Source of the DNA: Calcarisporiella thermophila CBS 279.70
Taxonomy: Eukaryota > Calcarisporiellomycota
Assembly: GCF_041956535.1 (NCBI RefSeq)
Contig: NW_027192219.1
Location: 169,376 to 233,375 of the forward strand
DNA length: 64,000 bases
Direction: 5' to 3'
Positions 55,932-64,000 of this stretch are shown here, piece by piece (position 1 is the first letter of the stretch; each line of letters begins with the position of its first letter). The notes below the pieces were generated by a model. It worked only from the letters and a program-made list of their open reading frames with translations, was not told the origin of the DNA and made no database searches. The translations under genes and the position numbers were made by a program.

Positions 55932-56840
55932 TTGCGAAACACTTGGTCCCATGGAATGGCATGCACTTGTACTGAGGCTCTGGTAATGGAATGGGTGAGG
56001 ACCATCATATTTGAGATGCCGAACCAGTCCAAACAAAAGACGTTAAGAGAAAATGTCAATGAAGAGAGGTGTGACGGTTCCATTAAAGCTAGAATCTCCC
56101 CTGGGCTTTCTCCACATCCTCATTGCCACATGTGACAATCCCATATGTGCATAAACAAGAGAGCCCAAGATGCCCTTGGAAGGCCATTATTGGGAGATCG
56201 TGGAAGCAATGCAGGCCCCTTATGGTTCCTGAGCAGCTTTATTTAACGCCCCTCCAATCTGCTGCCGCCCCTTGTTTTCTAGATCGAATCCTTCCCTCCA
56301 TTGACCACCGCTGGCTTCCTTTTCTCGGAAACGGAGTCACATCTGAAGGCGGGGCCGAATGAGCCACGGGCTTCATTGCTGATCCAAGTGCCTAGAAATA
56401 TGTGCATCTTCCCTCTCGAGCTGCATCGACATGCCTTATTTGTGCTAATCAAAGTGAGCTTCAGCCAGACTCAGTGGAGTCGCGTGGGTTTGCATCAAAT
56501 TCTTGCCCTCTCGCCTCAGCCAACCAGGCCACCGGCCTAGTCCCATTGTGATTTGCTGATGATTGCGAAAGCAGCGGGAGAAAGAGTCTCTCGAGACCGC
56601 GCCTTAGTCGGTGGCCAAATGGCTCGCCGCTCGCCATTCATTATGGGCCGCGTTATACTGGCACAATGCTTCTCTGACACCGGCGTACTGCAGGGGGCAC
56701 TTTTCTTGCATCTCGAGCTGATATAGAGGGCCCAGGATGTGGCCTCTGCATGGAATCTTGGGATGCGGGAGGGGAAAGGGACTGTCTCGGTGGCTAAGAA
56801 ACATTTTGAGAATTTTCAAAATGCAGAGTCGTTAAACCAA
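55932..56840 (+). pseudogene. Decayed fragment of a second Gtr1-type gene
   Basis: Three patches match GTR1 in the same order. At 55971-56024 the frame reads TEALVMEWVRTIIFEMPN, against [18 protein letters not shown] in GTR1. At 56373-56459, SLLIQV to HALFVLIKVS compares weakly with SLTIRR to HTYVMVVLS. At 56763-56832, [10 protein letters not shown] matches the GTR1 C-terminus, and the DNA aligns at about three quarters identity through and past the GTR1 stop codon, with one gap. Stop codons lie between patches, the spacing differs and no G-domain is visible upstream. I read it as a relic of a tandem duplication. A strongly divergent intron-containing gene is the alternative. Confidence 0.6.
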
Positions 56841-57653
56841 TATAAGCAGAGAATGTGGAGGGGAGAATGTGAACGCGTGTGCTGGATGGGGAAGTGGGCA
56901 CCAATCGACACCCTATTGTTCATAATCACGCTCGTTTCTAGCTGATTGATGTTTGATGGGCTTTTATATCACTTGCCTTTTTTCTCTATCGGATGGATTG
57001 GTGTGTTCACTTGGCTCCCTTGTTTCTCATTTTTTCCTCCCTGCTCTTATCGCCATGCTAATTCTCGTCGGTTTTATTGCGTCTGATATATTTCTATATT
57101 CAACCTCATTTGGCCCCTATTCTGCTCAAAAAAGCGATAATGTGATTGAGGCCAATTAATTATGACGCGAAATATGAAAAAGGGCATAATTTCATATCGA
57201 AACCAGTTCAGCACACAAAACTTTCATATCTCCTCTTTTAGTCAACATGAGGATCAAAAAAAAATTTAAAAATAATAATTGCATTGAGTCCGGAGAGAGA
57301 AGTGGTTAGAGAAAGAACTGCGTATATCTTTACTCCACTCTTTTGTCTCCAACCTTTTTTTTGGTTTTCTCCTCTCCTCCATTCTCCCACACGCATCTTC
57401 TTTTCTTGCCTCCCCTCCCCTTTCTTTATTTCCTCTCAAAGATATCATTTGCATGTCCAATTTACCTCTTCTATCTTATAAATGAGTATCCGCACATAAC
57501 TTTTCTCTCATTGCTACTCATCCATAAATTATTGTTTTTTTATCGTGTTGTGCTTTAATATTTTATATTATTTAAAAAAAAGGAGCTAATTCTCACCCCC
57601 CCCCCCTTCTCCCTTCCCTCCATTCTACTTGTCTGCATTTCTGTAACTGAGGC
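56841..57653. other. Intergenic, 813 bp
   Basis: Promoter side of the CCCH gene. C/T-rich on the plus strand from about 57330 to 57650, with an 11-C run at 57596-57606 shortly before the start codon. The hydrophobic ORF at 56953-57159 has no family features. Confidence 0.5.
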
Positions 57654-59165
57654 ATGCCATCCAATACTACTCGGCGTTCCGCGCTGTTTCCAGACTTTCT
57701 CCGTCTCGACCTTCCCATTGTTGACACCGGTCTGAAACAGCGTCCCGTCGACTTTCTCTCCCCGTTCCCGCATCACCCTCCCCACTCGCCCTCCATGGAC
57801 TCTCCCTTGCTTAATGATTACCACCACCTCTTAACTGCCATGATGCATCGTCGCCCCTCCATGCCCACCCTGGCGTATCCGAATGATTCTGGCCCCGCAC
57901 TCAGCCCACTGGTGCCCGTTCCGTTTACTGTGCCCACAACCCCGGTAGACGACCTGGACTGCTACTCGCAGGGCGGAGGCATGGGGAGAGAAGGAATAGA
58001 CACGCGTGAGTTGGCGGCTATGTACTTGCGGCTGGGGGCCCGAGAAGGCCTGGAGAGTATCGAGAGGGCCATGGCGGAACTGCGAGGTGAAAAGGAGGAC
58101 GATGCCGAGGACGAAGAGCGAAAAAAGAGCGAGCTGTATCGAACCGAGATGTGCCGCACCTTCGAGGAGAAAGGTTATTGCCCGTAAGTGTCTCGCGCCC
58201 CATCCCCACTGTTCCCGGCGATGCGAGGGTGGAGAGTGTAGTGCAAAATGGCAGAAGATCCTGGATACTTATTTCCACGCTCTCTTAATAGGTACGGGAA
58301 GAAGTGCGAGTACGCGCACTCCGAATCCGAGCTGCGCCCGATCTATCGCCCATGGAACTTCAAGACGAAACCGTGTCGCACCTTCCATGAGAAAGGACAC
58401 TGTCCCTATGGGAAACGCTGCCACTACCGGCATGCTGGAGGACCTGATGAGATTCCGCGAAATGTTATCATTGGACCCCCGCCTCCTACTAGCACCACCC
58501 CAACAACGGCCGCCCCCGGCGCCGTCCTTCCCTCGCTCTCCTCGCCGCTCCCCTTAGCCAGTCCCATTGCTCCTCCCTCGCAGGACGCTTCGGCTGCACA
58601 TGCCACAGCAGCGGCCGCAGCAGCCTTGATGATGAAGCGCCCTGGCATATCCAATTTGGAACCATTTGGAGGATTTGTGCGGCGTGTGTCCGATTCGGGA
58701 CTGGTGGACGGCCCGGTGAGCGCGAGACTGTATCCTTTGGAGACGGCAGCAGTGAATCCCCCATCGCTTGCCATGCCCCGTCGCTCTGCACCCTCCACCG
58801 TACTGGGCGAAGAACTGCAGCGATGGCGCGGAACCCTGGGCAGCCAGCCTATCGCGCCCGTCACCAACGCCTCGGCGTCTCCCTCCGCCCCGTCGAATGG
58901 ATCCGCTCCATCCGTTTTTTCCACCAGCGTCTCGTGGGATGAGACGCGCACCCCCTCGATGACCTCTCGCTCCTCGTCCACTAGTAGCGTGGAGGAGGGC
59001 CAAAAATTCCAGACCGATGAACTGCTGCCAAGAGATCTGGTCGAGCAATTGGGCTGCGCGGCCACCCATGAGATGATGGGAGCCGTGGGCAGTGGCGGAG
59101 CGGGTGAAACGGAGGAGTGGAAGGAGATAAGGAAGAAGTTTGAGAAGTTGGAAATGGAAAAATAG
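57654..59165 (+). CDS. Tandem CCCH zinc-finger mRNA-decay protein (TIS11/TTP family)
   Basis: TIS11-type proteins bind AU-rich elements in 3' UTRs and recruit deadenylases. Finger 1 is YRTEMCRTFEEKGYCP, then YGKKCEYAHSESELRPI; finger 2 is FKTKPCRTFHEKGHCPYGKR, then CHYRH. Both have the C-x8-C-x5-C-x3-H spacing and the R/K-T-E/K-x-C lead-in that marks the family. The single intron (about 58184-58291) splits finger 1 between CP and YGKKC. The N-terminus is Pro/Ser-rich; the long C-terminus is Ser/Ala/Pro-rich and ends in a short charged helix (EEWKEIRKKFEKLEMEK). Yeast relatives are Cth1/Cth2 (iron regulation) and Zfs1; which role applies here is open. The ATG at 57654 is used. Confidence 0.92.
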
Positions 59166-59944
59166 ATTCAGTGGGGAGCCTTCTTGCCTAGCGGGAACCT
59201 TCCTGCTGGCTCCTTCCATGGTGACTCCCCCCTTTTCCTGCTCATTTCCCCTCTGACTCTATCTATATAACGATGACGCTCTTTCCTTTTTTTTTTATAT
59301 ACTATAACATATATTTTTTAATTATATTTCTTCATTATTACTCTCCTTTTTCGTCTTGCTTTCTCTCCTCCCCCTTTTTTTCTACTTATTGGAATTAATG
59401 GTTTCCATATCTATATTTGCGAGTATGTGAGTGAGTATATGTCCGAACATTATGTTCTTTTTCTTATTATTCTTATTATTCTTATTATAATTAATAATAT
59501 AATCATAATAAATTCGAAAAAAAAAACGACATGTCCGGGCGGATGCTGGATCAAGGTTGTGGACGAGTGTGTATTCTCTAAAATAAAAGGAGAAGGAAAC
59601 AAAAACACAATCCACAGTTTAAGGGGGATAGAGAAAGAGCACAGTGTCGAGAAACAAGAGGGTGAAAACGGCCGTCGGCCTTCACCATTCACTTTCACAC
59701 AAAGCAACGCGAACAACGCTCAAGGATAGTGAAGAAAAGATAAGAAAAATTGAAGATGAAATGTTCATACGTAGAGAGAAATAATGAAAACAAAGCGAGA
59801 GTTCTTACCACACAAAGACGAAAGAGAAGAGAAGAGAGAGAGAAAGAAAAGACAGCAGCCAAAATAAAAAGGCGAATAGTGGAGGAAAAAGAAAAAACAT
59901 TGAGAATAAATTATGGATAAAAAGAACGAGAACTCTCTTCGCTA
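59166..59944. other. Convergent intergenic region, 779 bp
   Basis: 3' flanks of the CCCH and BSD2-like genes. AT-rich with an imperfect TTATTC repeat near 59460-59490. No gene seen. Confidence 0.5.
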
Positions 59945-60961
59945 TTATACAACATCTTCACCCTCTCCGGGACGCGTTTGAATAATCCGCTCCATCTTCA
60001 GAGCCTGGATGTAGGAAGTAACTGCCCTTATCACTACGAACCAGCCAACCGCAATCATGATGTAGGCTATCGTTGCATTCATGGGTAAATCCATGGCAGC
60101 ACTACTTCCATCATCCAGGCCCGCCGTGGTAGGATCGACGGGGGTTGCGTTCGAGTCCGCGAGGTAATCATCCGTTGGAAGGGGGCGAGTGCGTAAAAGG
60201 AAACCGACCTGGATCAGGGTCAAGCCTAAACCAGCTCTGGAGCCATTCTTTGCGGCGTGGGTGGTGTGAAGCAAGTATGTAAGCATGAAGCCGACAAACT
60301 GGAAGGAAACCGAGACTGAACATAGGAGAAAAGGTCAATATCAACCATCCAATCAAGCTATGAGGGGGAGGGAAAGGGGGGGGAATAGAGCCCCAAGAAA
60401 ACACTTACTCAACATATTCCACAGGAAGGAGAATAGATTCCCCACTGGCATTCCCTCAACGAGGATCTCATCGCTATCAGGCGCGAAAACAGTAGTCTCA
60501 TAATCATAGGGAGGCGTGGCATCCTGTGCAGCAGCTTCATAAGAGGGGGGCAAATCGTCGTCCTTTGCACTCTCTGTGTCGGGTTTAGCGGCGATGTTTG
60601 AGAAGACACCATCCGTGGTGGTTTGAGTTCGGACAGTGTGAGTGGGAGTATGCGTGGGAGTTTGTGCGTGAGGGGGCGGAGGAGATGAAGAGCAGGGCGC
60701 AGGGTTATTTTCTGTGGGAAGAAGGCGGTGATATTCAGTGGAGGGGTGATCATCGTCGTGTTCATTGTGATCAGTTAGAGGATCGACGGACATGGGGTGT
60801 GAAGGCTGCTGTGATGGCGAGGGTGAAATATCGGGATGATGAAGCGGAACATTATTAGCATCATCCTCAGAATTTACCTGAAATTAGGACAGAAAATCAA
60901 TCAATCAACCTTTCCATACTTAAATGCTTATCGCGGACTATACCTTTTGATATTTAGTCAT
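59945..60961 (-). CDS. BSD2: Bsd2/Ndfip-type Rsp5 (Nedd4) adaptor membrane protein
   Basis: Bsd2 brings membrane cargo, such as metal transporters, to the ubiquitin ligase Rsp5 for vacuolar sorting. Exon 1 (MTKYQK, start 60961) joins over a short intron to VNSEDDANNVPLHHPD. The cytosolic part has a PPSY motif (DDLPPSYEAA) and PPYDYETTVFAP. Then comes the family block EGMPVGNLFSFLWNML, an intron (about 60314-60408), SVSFQFVGFMLTYLLHTTHA and AKNGSRAGLGLTLIQVGFLL, and a last membrane span (IAYIMIAVGWFVVIRAV). Three membrane segments fit the family topology. The protein ends in RPGEGEDVV. The intron before exon 2 is confirmed by frame and by an open reading across the join. Confidence 0.9.
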
Positions 60962-62113
60962 TCCTTAGAAGTCCTGAATAAAAGAAAATCCGTAAACACC
61001 AGGTTTGTATCCGAGAACCGTCAAAAGGCCAAAAGCAACAAAAAGAACGGAGATTAGCGAGCTTGAGAATAGTAATAAAGAAGGGAAAACAAGGGGGAAA
61101 AAATAATAATAATAAAAAAGAGGATAGATTAGAATTGAACGCAGAGCTAGAATTTGCAAAAAATAAAAAATGCTTATAATATTAAAATCACTCTATCCTT
61201 ATGGACCGAGTCACACAGATTCCACATAGACAACCCCTGAGAAAGCGCAGGAGAAATCGGCAGAAATATTCTCTAATAAAGAAATCCTAATTTAATTTAA
61301 ATAGAGCAGGCCGGATGCTTCGTTCCTCTTGATCAGCCTTCTGGGAGGATTCTTGGCATTTCTTTGTAACCTGGCTTCCAATGAACAAACTAATAAATGA
61401 ACTGTGGAAAGAGATGTGTTCCCCTAAATTTCATTGAAGCATTGCGTAGTTTTGCTTGGAGATTTGAGTTCTTTCTTAAGCACCCTCATTGCAAATGAGG
61501 CTTAAGCGATAAATCCTGCTCATGCAGAAAATCGACCGCCTGCGCCGGAAATGCTCAGTAGTCCGAGGCCATTCTCTGCTCGAGATTCCCCAGGGGATGA
61601 GCACGCGAGATGTCAGGGCTGTTGAGCGGTCCATTGCAGAGCAAGCAGAGCCTCGCTTGATTCGGCCAAAGAGGCGAGGCGCTGCTCGATTTCGTCACAG
61701 CCATTGCTTAAACTAAGGTTTGTGAAAATTGTGCTTCGACATTTAAAGAACAGGCACCCTATTCAAACTCAAAGGCGGGATCACAGAGTCTTATTCGCTA
61801 TTGCAAAGCCCTTCTCTTTTTCTTTTTTTTTCCTCGCCCATCATCGCTGATTATCCGATACTTCTTCCCTCGTTCTCCCTAAACTTGCTGCTCGGCCCAT
61901 TCAACAGCTTGACACATCCCGAGTTGAATTGGGGGAGAATTGTGGTGAATAGGCTCATCTGGCTTTAAGGTGACCGCCGCGTGCTCTTCCGGCCGAATGC
62001 GCATCTGCTGACGTGTATTTATGTTTTTAGTAAAGATAGAATTTGGCGAAAGATTGTAATTCAACGCATACCCTATATCTTATTAATTACCCCATCGATC
62101 GTAATAGTCAATA
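60962..62113. other. Intergenic, about 1.15 kb
   Basis: Between two divergent genes, so it holds both promoters. A GC-richer block (61520-61720) carries a short basic ORF that resembles nothing known to me. No repeat or RNA gene recognised. Confidence 0.5.
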
Positions 62114-63273
62114 ATGGCTAACCGTCGATTTAAGCGAAGGCTCTCTCACCCATCAAATAAGCTTGTTCGCCGGGATGGTCCGCCCGCGCAGGCATCTAAT
62201 CCGGGTGATAAGGATAAGACAACGGCAGGCGGAAATGGACCAGCTGGCGAGGGAAATACTAGTGGAAACGGTGGCAACGGGGCAGGCGGAACCAGCGGGA
62301 CTGGTACGGGAGGAACCGGAGGCCAGGGGAACAACGGAGGGGCTGGCGGGAATGGAGCTGGCGGTGGAGCCGGTGGAAATGGTGGTGGGAATGGCGGAAA
62401 CGGGGGAAATGGCGGGACTGGTGGAACTGGTGCTGGAAACGGCGGGAATGGTGGCGGAAACGGAGGAAATGGAGGAAACGGCGGAACTGGTGGAACTGGC
62501 GCTGGAAATGGAGGAAACGGTGGTGGAAATGGCGGAAATGGAGGAAATGGAGGAAACGGCGGGACTGGTGGAACTGGTGGTGGAAACGGTGGAGGCAATG
62601 GTAACGGGGGAAACGGTGGGAATGGGAATAATGGGCACCCTGGGAATAACGGAGGAAATGGCGGGGCTGGAGAAGGACAACCCGATGGTAATAAAGGAAA
62701 CGGAAACAACGGCAATGGGCAGCACCCACAACAGCAACCACCTCGTAATCCTGATCCCCAAACTTTGACTGTGGTCCGCCCCCCTGAGGCTAGCAAACCC
62801 CCAGCCGGCCCCCAAGCTCAAACTACCCCTCGTCCTCGAAGCACCATTACCTCCACCTTCACTATTCCGTTCGCATCTCAGTCCCCGCAGATCAGCCAGG
62901 ATCCTGGTACAAACTCAGTAACAAATCTCCCACAAATCTCGGCCGCCGCCGGAACTAGTCCCACCCCTCCCCAAGCCGAACCGGAAAACAACCAGCAGTT
63001 CATGGCCGCTGGTATTGCCGTCGGATGTGTGATTGTCGCCGCGGCAATTGGCATCTTTATATTTAGAAAATGGAAGCTATCGGTAAGTCCTTTAATAAGA
63101 AAAGGAGCACCGATGATGTGCATTTCAAATGGATCTTCTCTTCACATCTTTTTTGCTCTATTTAGCCATCACGCAACTTCAGGAACAAAATTAATAATAA
63201 TGAACCCATGTCCTTCCAACCCCGCTCATATCAAACCGACGCTGTCTTCCTCCGCGAACTTCAGGATCCGTAA
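62114..63273 (+). CDS. Single-pass membrane protein with Gly/Asn/Thr repeat ectodomain
   Basis: Two exons, with the intron at about 63083-63165. The short basic N-terminus (MANRRFKRRLSHPSNKLVRR) leads into about 150 residues of GGNG, GGTG and GNGG units, then a Pro/Thr/Ser-rich stretch. One membrane span follows (AAGIAVGCVIVAAAIGIFIF), then a basic stop (RKWKLS). The second exon gives a tail beginning PSRNFRNKINNNEPMSFQPR and ending FLRELQDP at the TAA at 63271-63273. Reading through the intron would give a false basic end at 63292. The layout suggests a surface protein with a flexible ectodomain and a cytosolic tail. No classical signal peptide is seen, so the membrane span may act as the anchor. 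Function unknown. Confidence 0.78.
62250..62700 (+). repeat. GGN GGN AAY coding tandem repeat
   Basis: Imperfect tandem array of roughly 9-nt and 27-nt units coding for GGN and GGTGGTG(A) inside the Gly-rich membrane protein gene. Third positions vary, so the repeat is old or selected at protein level. Confidence 0.85.
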
Positions 63274-63848
63274 TCGTCTACTATTCTCATGACCCGTTCC
63301 TTTCATGACTAGGAACTGCCCAACTACAGTCTATTATTTCTAACAAATTTGACTATTCACCAAGTTCTATATCCTGGATGCTTTGGCATTCCCATTCTTT
63401 ATAATTCCTTTTTTTTTTCTCTTGCCCTTCCTCTCTATTTCCATTTCTATTTCTATATTTATATTATTTTCCTCTCTAGATAACTAACTTATCCCCCTCT
63501 GTTATACACTACTGATATCTTGATATTTATTCGCTGCCCCTCCTTATTTGTTTTTTCTTATTTCATTTTTTATTAATTGTTTCCTCGATGCTTATCACTT
63601 TAAAAAAATACAAGAGAGTCATTACTAGTTGATTTTTATGCCGAAGATTAACTGTCCAAGAGCACATTAGATGGCTTTAGGTCGATAAGCATCCTGAGCA
63701 AGATTATGTACTGTAATGTGCTTGAAAAATATTAGCCTATTGTCATGAACCGACCCATTTAAATCGAATGTTGCAGTAAAAGTCAGAACTGAAGGAATAT
63801 GGTTCCTAATTTTTGCAGAATTAAAAATTAAAATGTGAATTCAAGATG
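63274..63848. other. Intergenic, 575 bp
   Basis: 3' flank of the repeat-protein gene and tRNA 3' flank. AT-rich. No gene seen. Confidence 0.5.
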
Positions 63849-63920
63849 GGGCTCAACCGGGATTTGAACCCGGGACCTCTCCGACCCAAACGGAGAATCA
63901 TACTACTAGACCATTGAGCC
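63849..63920 (-). tRNA. tRNA-Pro (anticodon UGG)
   Basis: A 72-nt cloverleaf on the minus strand. Acceptor GGCTCAA pairs with TTGAGCC. The anticodon stem CTCCG/CGGAG encloses loop TTTGGGT, giving anticodon TGG. The T arm contains GGGTTTGAATCCC, including the TTTGAAT-type loop. No intron is present. A T-rich stretch lies just past the 3' end on the transcribed strand, suitable for Pol III termination. Confidence 0.95.
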
Positions 63921-64000
63921 AATTCGCTGTTAAAATTGAGTCTTTCGACAAGAATAAATATTACTATTTTTTCATCATATTTTTCATTTTTGGCGAAATC

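Noticed and set aside
56953-57159. Possible small membrane protein of 68 codons
   Set aside because: Hydrophobicity follows from T-rich DNA; no support from motifs or splice sites.
61522-61716. Short basic open frame in a GC-rich block
   Set aside because: Too short and without any recognisable motif; kept only as a composition remark.
62146-62821. Long Pro/Phe- or Ser/Ile-rich frames on the minus strand
   Set aside because: They mirror the glycine-repeat codons of the plus-strand gene and have no independent support.
63271-63292. Stop at 63292 for the Gly-rich membrane protein
   Set aside because: That end comes from reading through a GTAAGT-TTTAG intron; splicing gives a sensible tail ending at 63273.

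Overview
The window is nuclear DNA from a fungus, most likely an early-diverging (non-Dikarya) lineage. The fungal signs are a Kex1-type carboxypeptidase homologue, a Wee1 kinase with the fungal kinase motifs, a Bsd2-type Rsp5 adaptor, a Phx1/Pho2-like homeobox factor, a Swa2-type auxilin with UBA-TPR-J order, and very short GT-AG introns (about 50-90 nt, some with a perfect TACTAAC branch point). The non-Dikarya signs are a fused helicase-polymerase of the Pol theta (POLQ/Mus308) type, an ITFG1/TIP-like FG-GAP membrane protein and GLI-type zinc fingers. The phylum cannot be fixed by reading alone. Gene density is high: 22 protein-coding genes, one tRNA and one gene relic in 64 kb. No transposon, rRNA, CRISPR array or virus-like gene was recognised.

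Layout. 0.3-9 kb: auxilin (minus) head-to-head with HBS1 (plus), then an EAF-type transcription elongation factor. 9.8-13 kb: a large GLI-like C2H2 regulator. 13.6-20.7 kb, all minus: a TB2/DP1/HVA22 (REEP) protein, a PH-domain protein, Wee1 and eIF5A. eIF5A is head-to-head with a G-beta gene (21-22.3 kb). 22.9-28.5 kb: a GPI-type fasciclin and a Kex1-like protein. 29-36.4 kb, all minus: an ankyrin-DIL protein, a homeobox factor with a polyQ tract, and ribosomal protein eS17. eS17 is head-to-head with the ITFG1-like gene (36.5-39.5 kb). 39.8-49.4 kb: exosome cap RRP4 (minus) head-to-head with the roughly 8.4 kb Pol theta gene. 50-64 kb is looser: a Gly/Met/Pro-rich secreted protein, a small fascin-like protein, the Gtr1/RagA GTPase followed by a decayed copy of a Gtr1 gene, a TIS11/TTP CCCH protein, a BSD2 homologue, a Gly/Asn-repeat membrane protein and tRNA-Pro(UGG).

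The genes do not form one pathway. Several themes recur: mRNA surveillance and decay (HBS1, RRP4, TIS11), translation (eIF5A, eS17, HBS1), membrane traffic and sorting (auxilin, Kex1-like, BSD2, ankyrin-DIL, REEP), and nutrient/cell-cycle signalling (Gtr1, G-beta, Wee1). The most notable items are the apparently intact fungal Pol theta and a Kex1-family protein that keeps the fold motifs but has lost the catalytic Ser and His.

Gene coordinates run from start codon to stop codon and include introns. Exon joins were inferred by eye from GT-AG sites, reading frame and family similarity.
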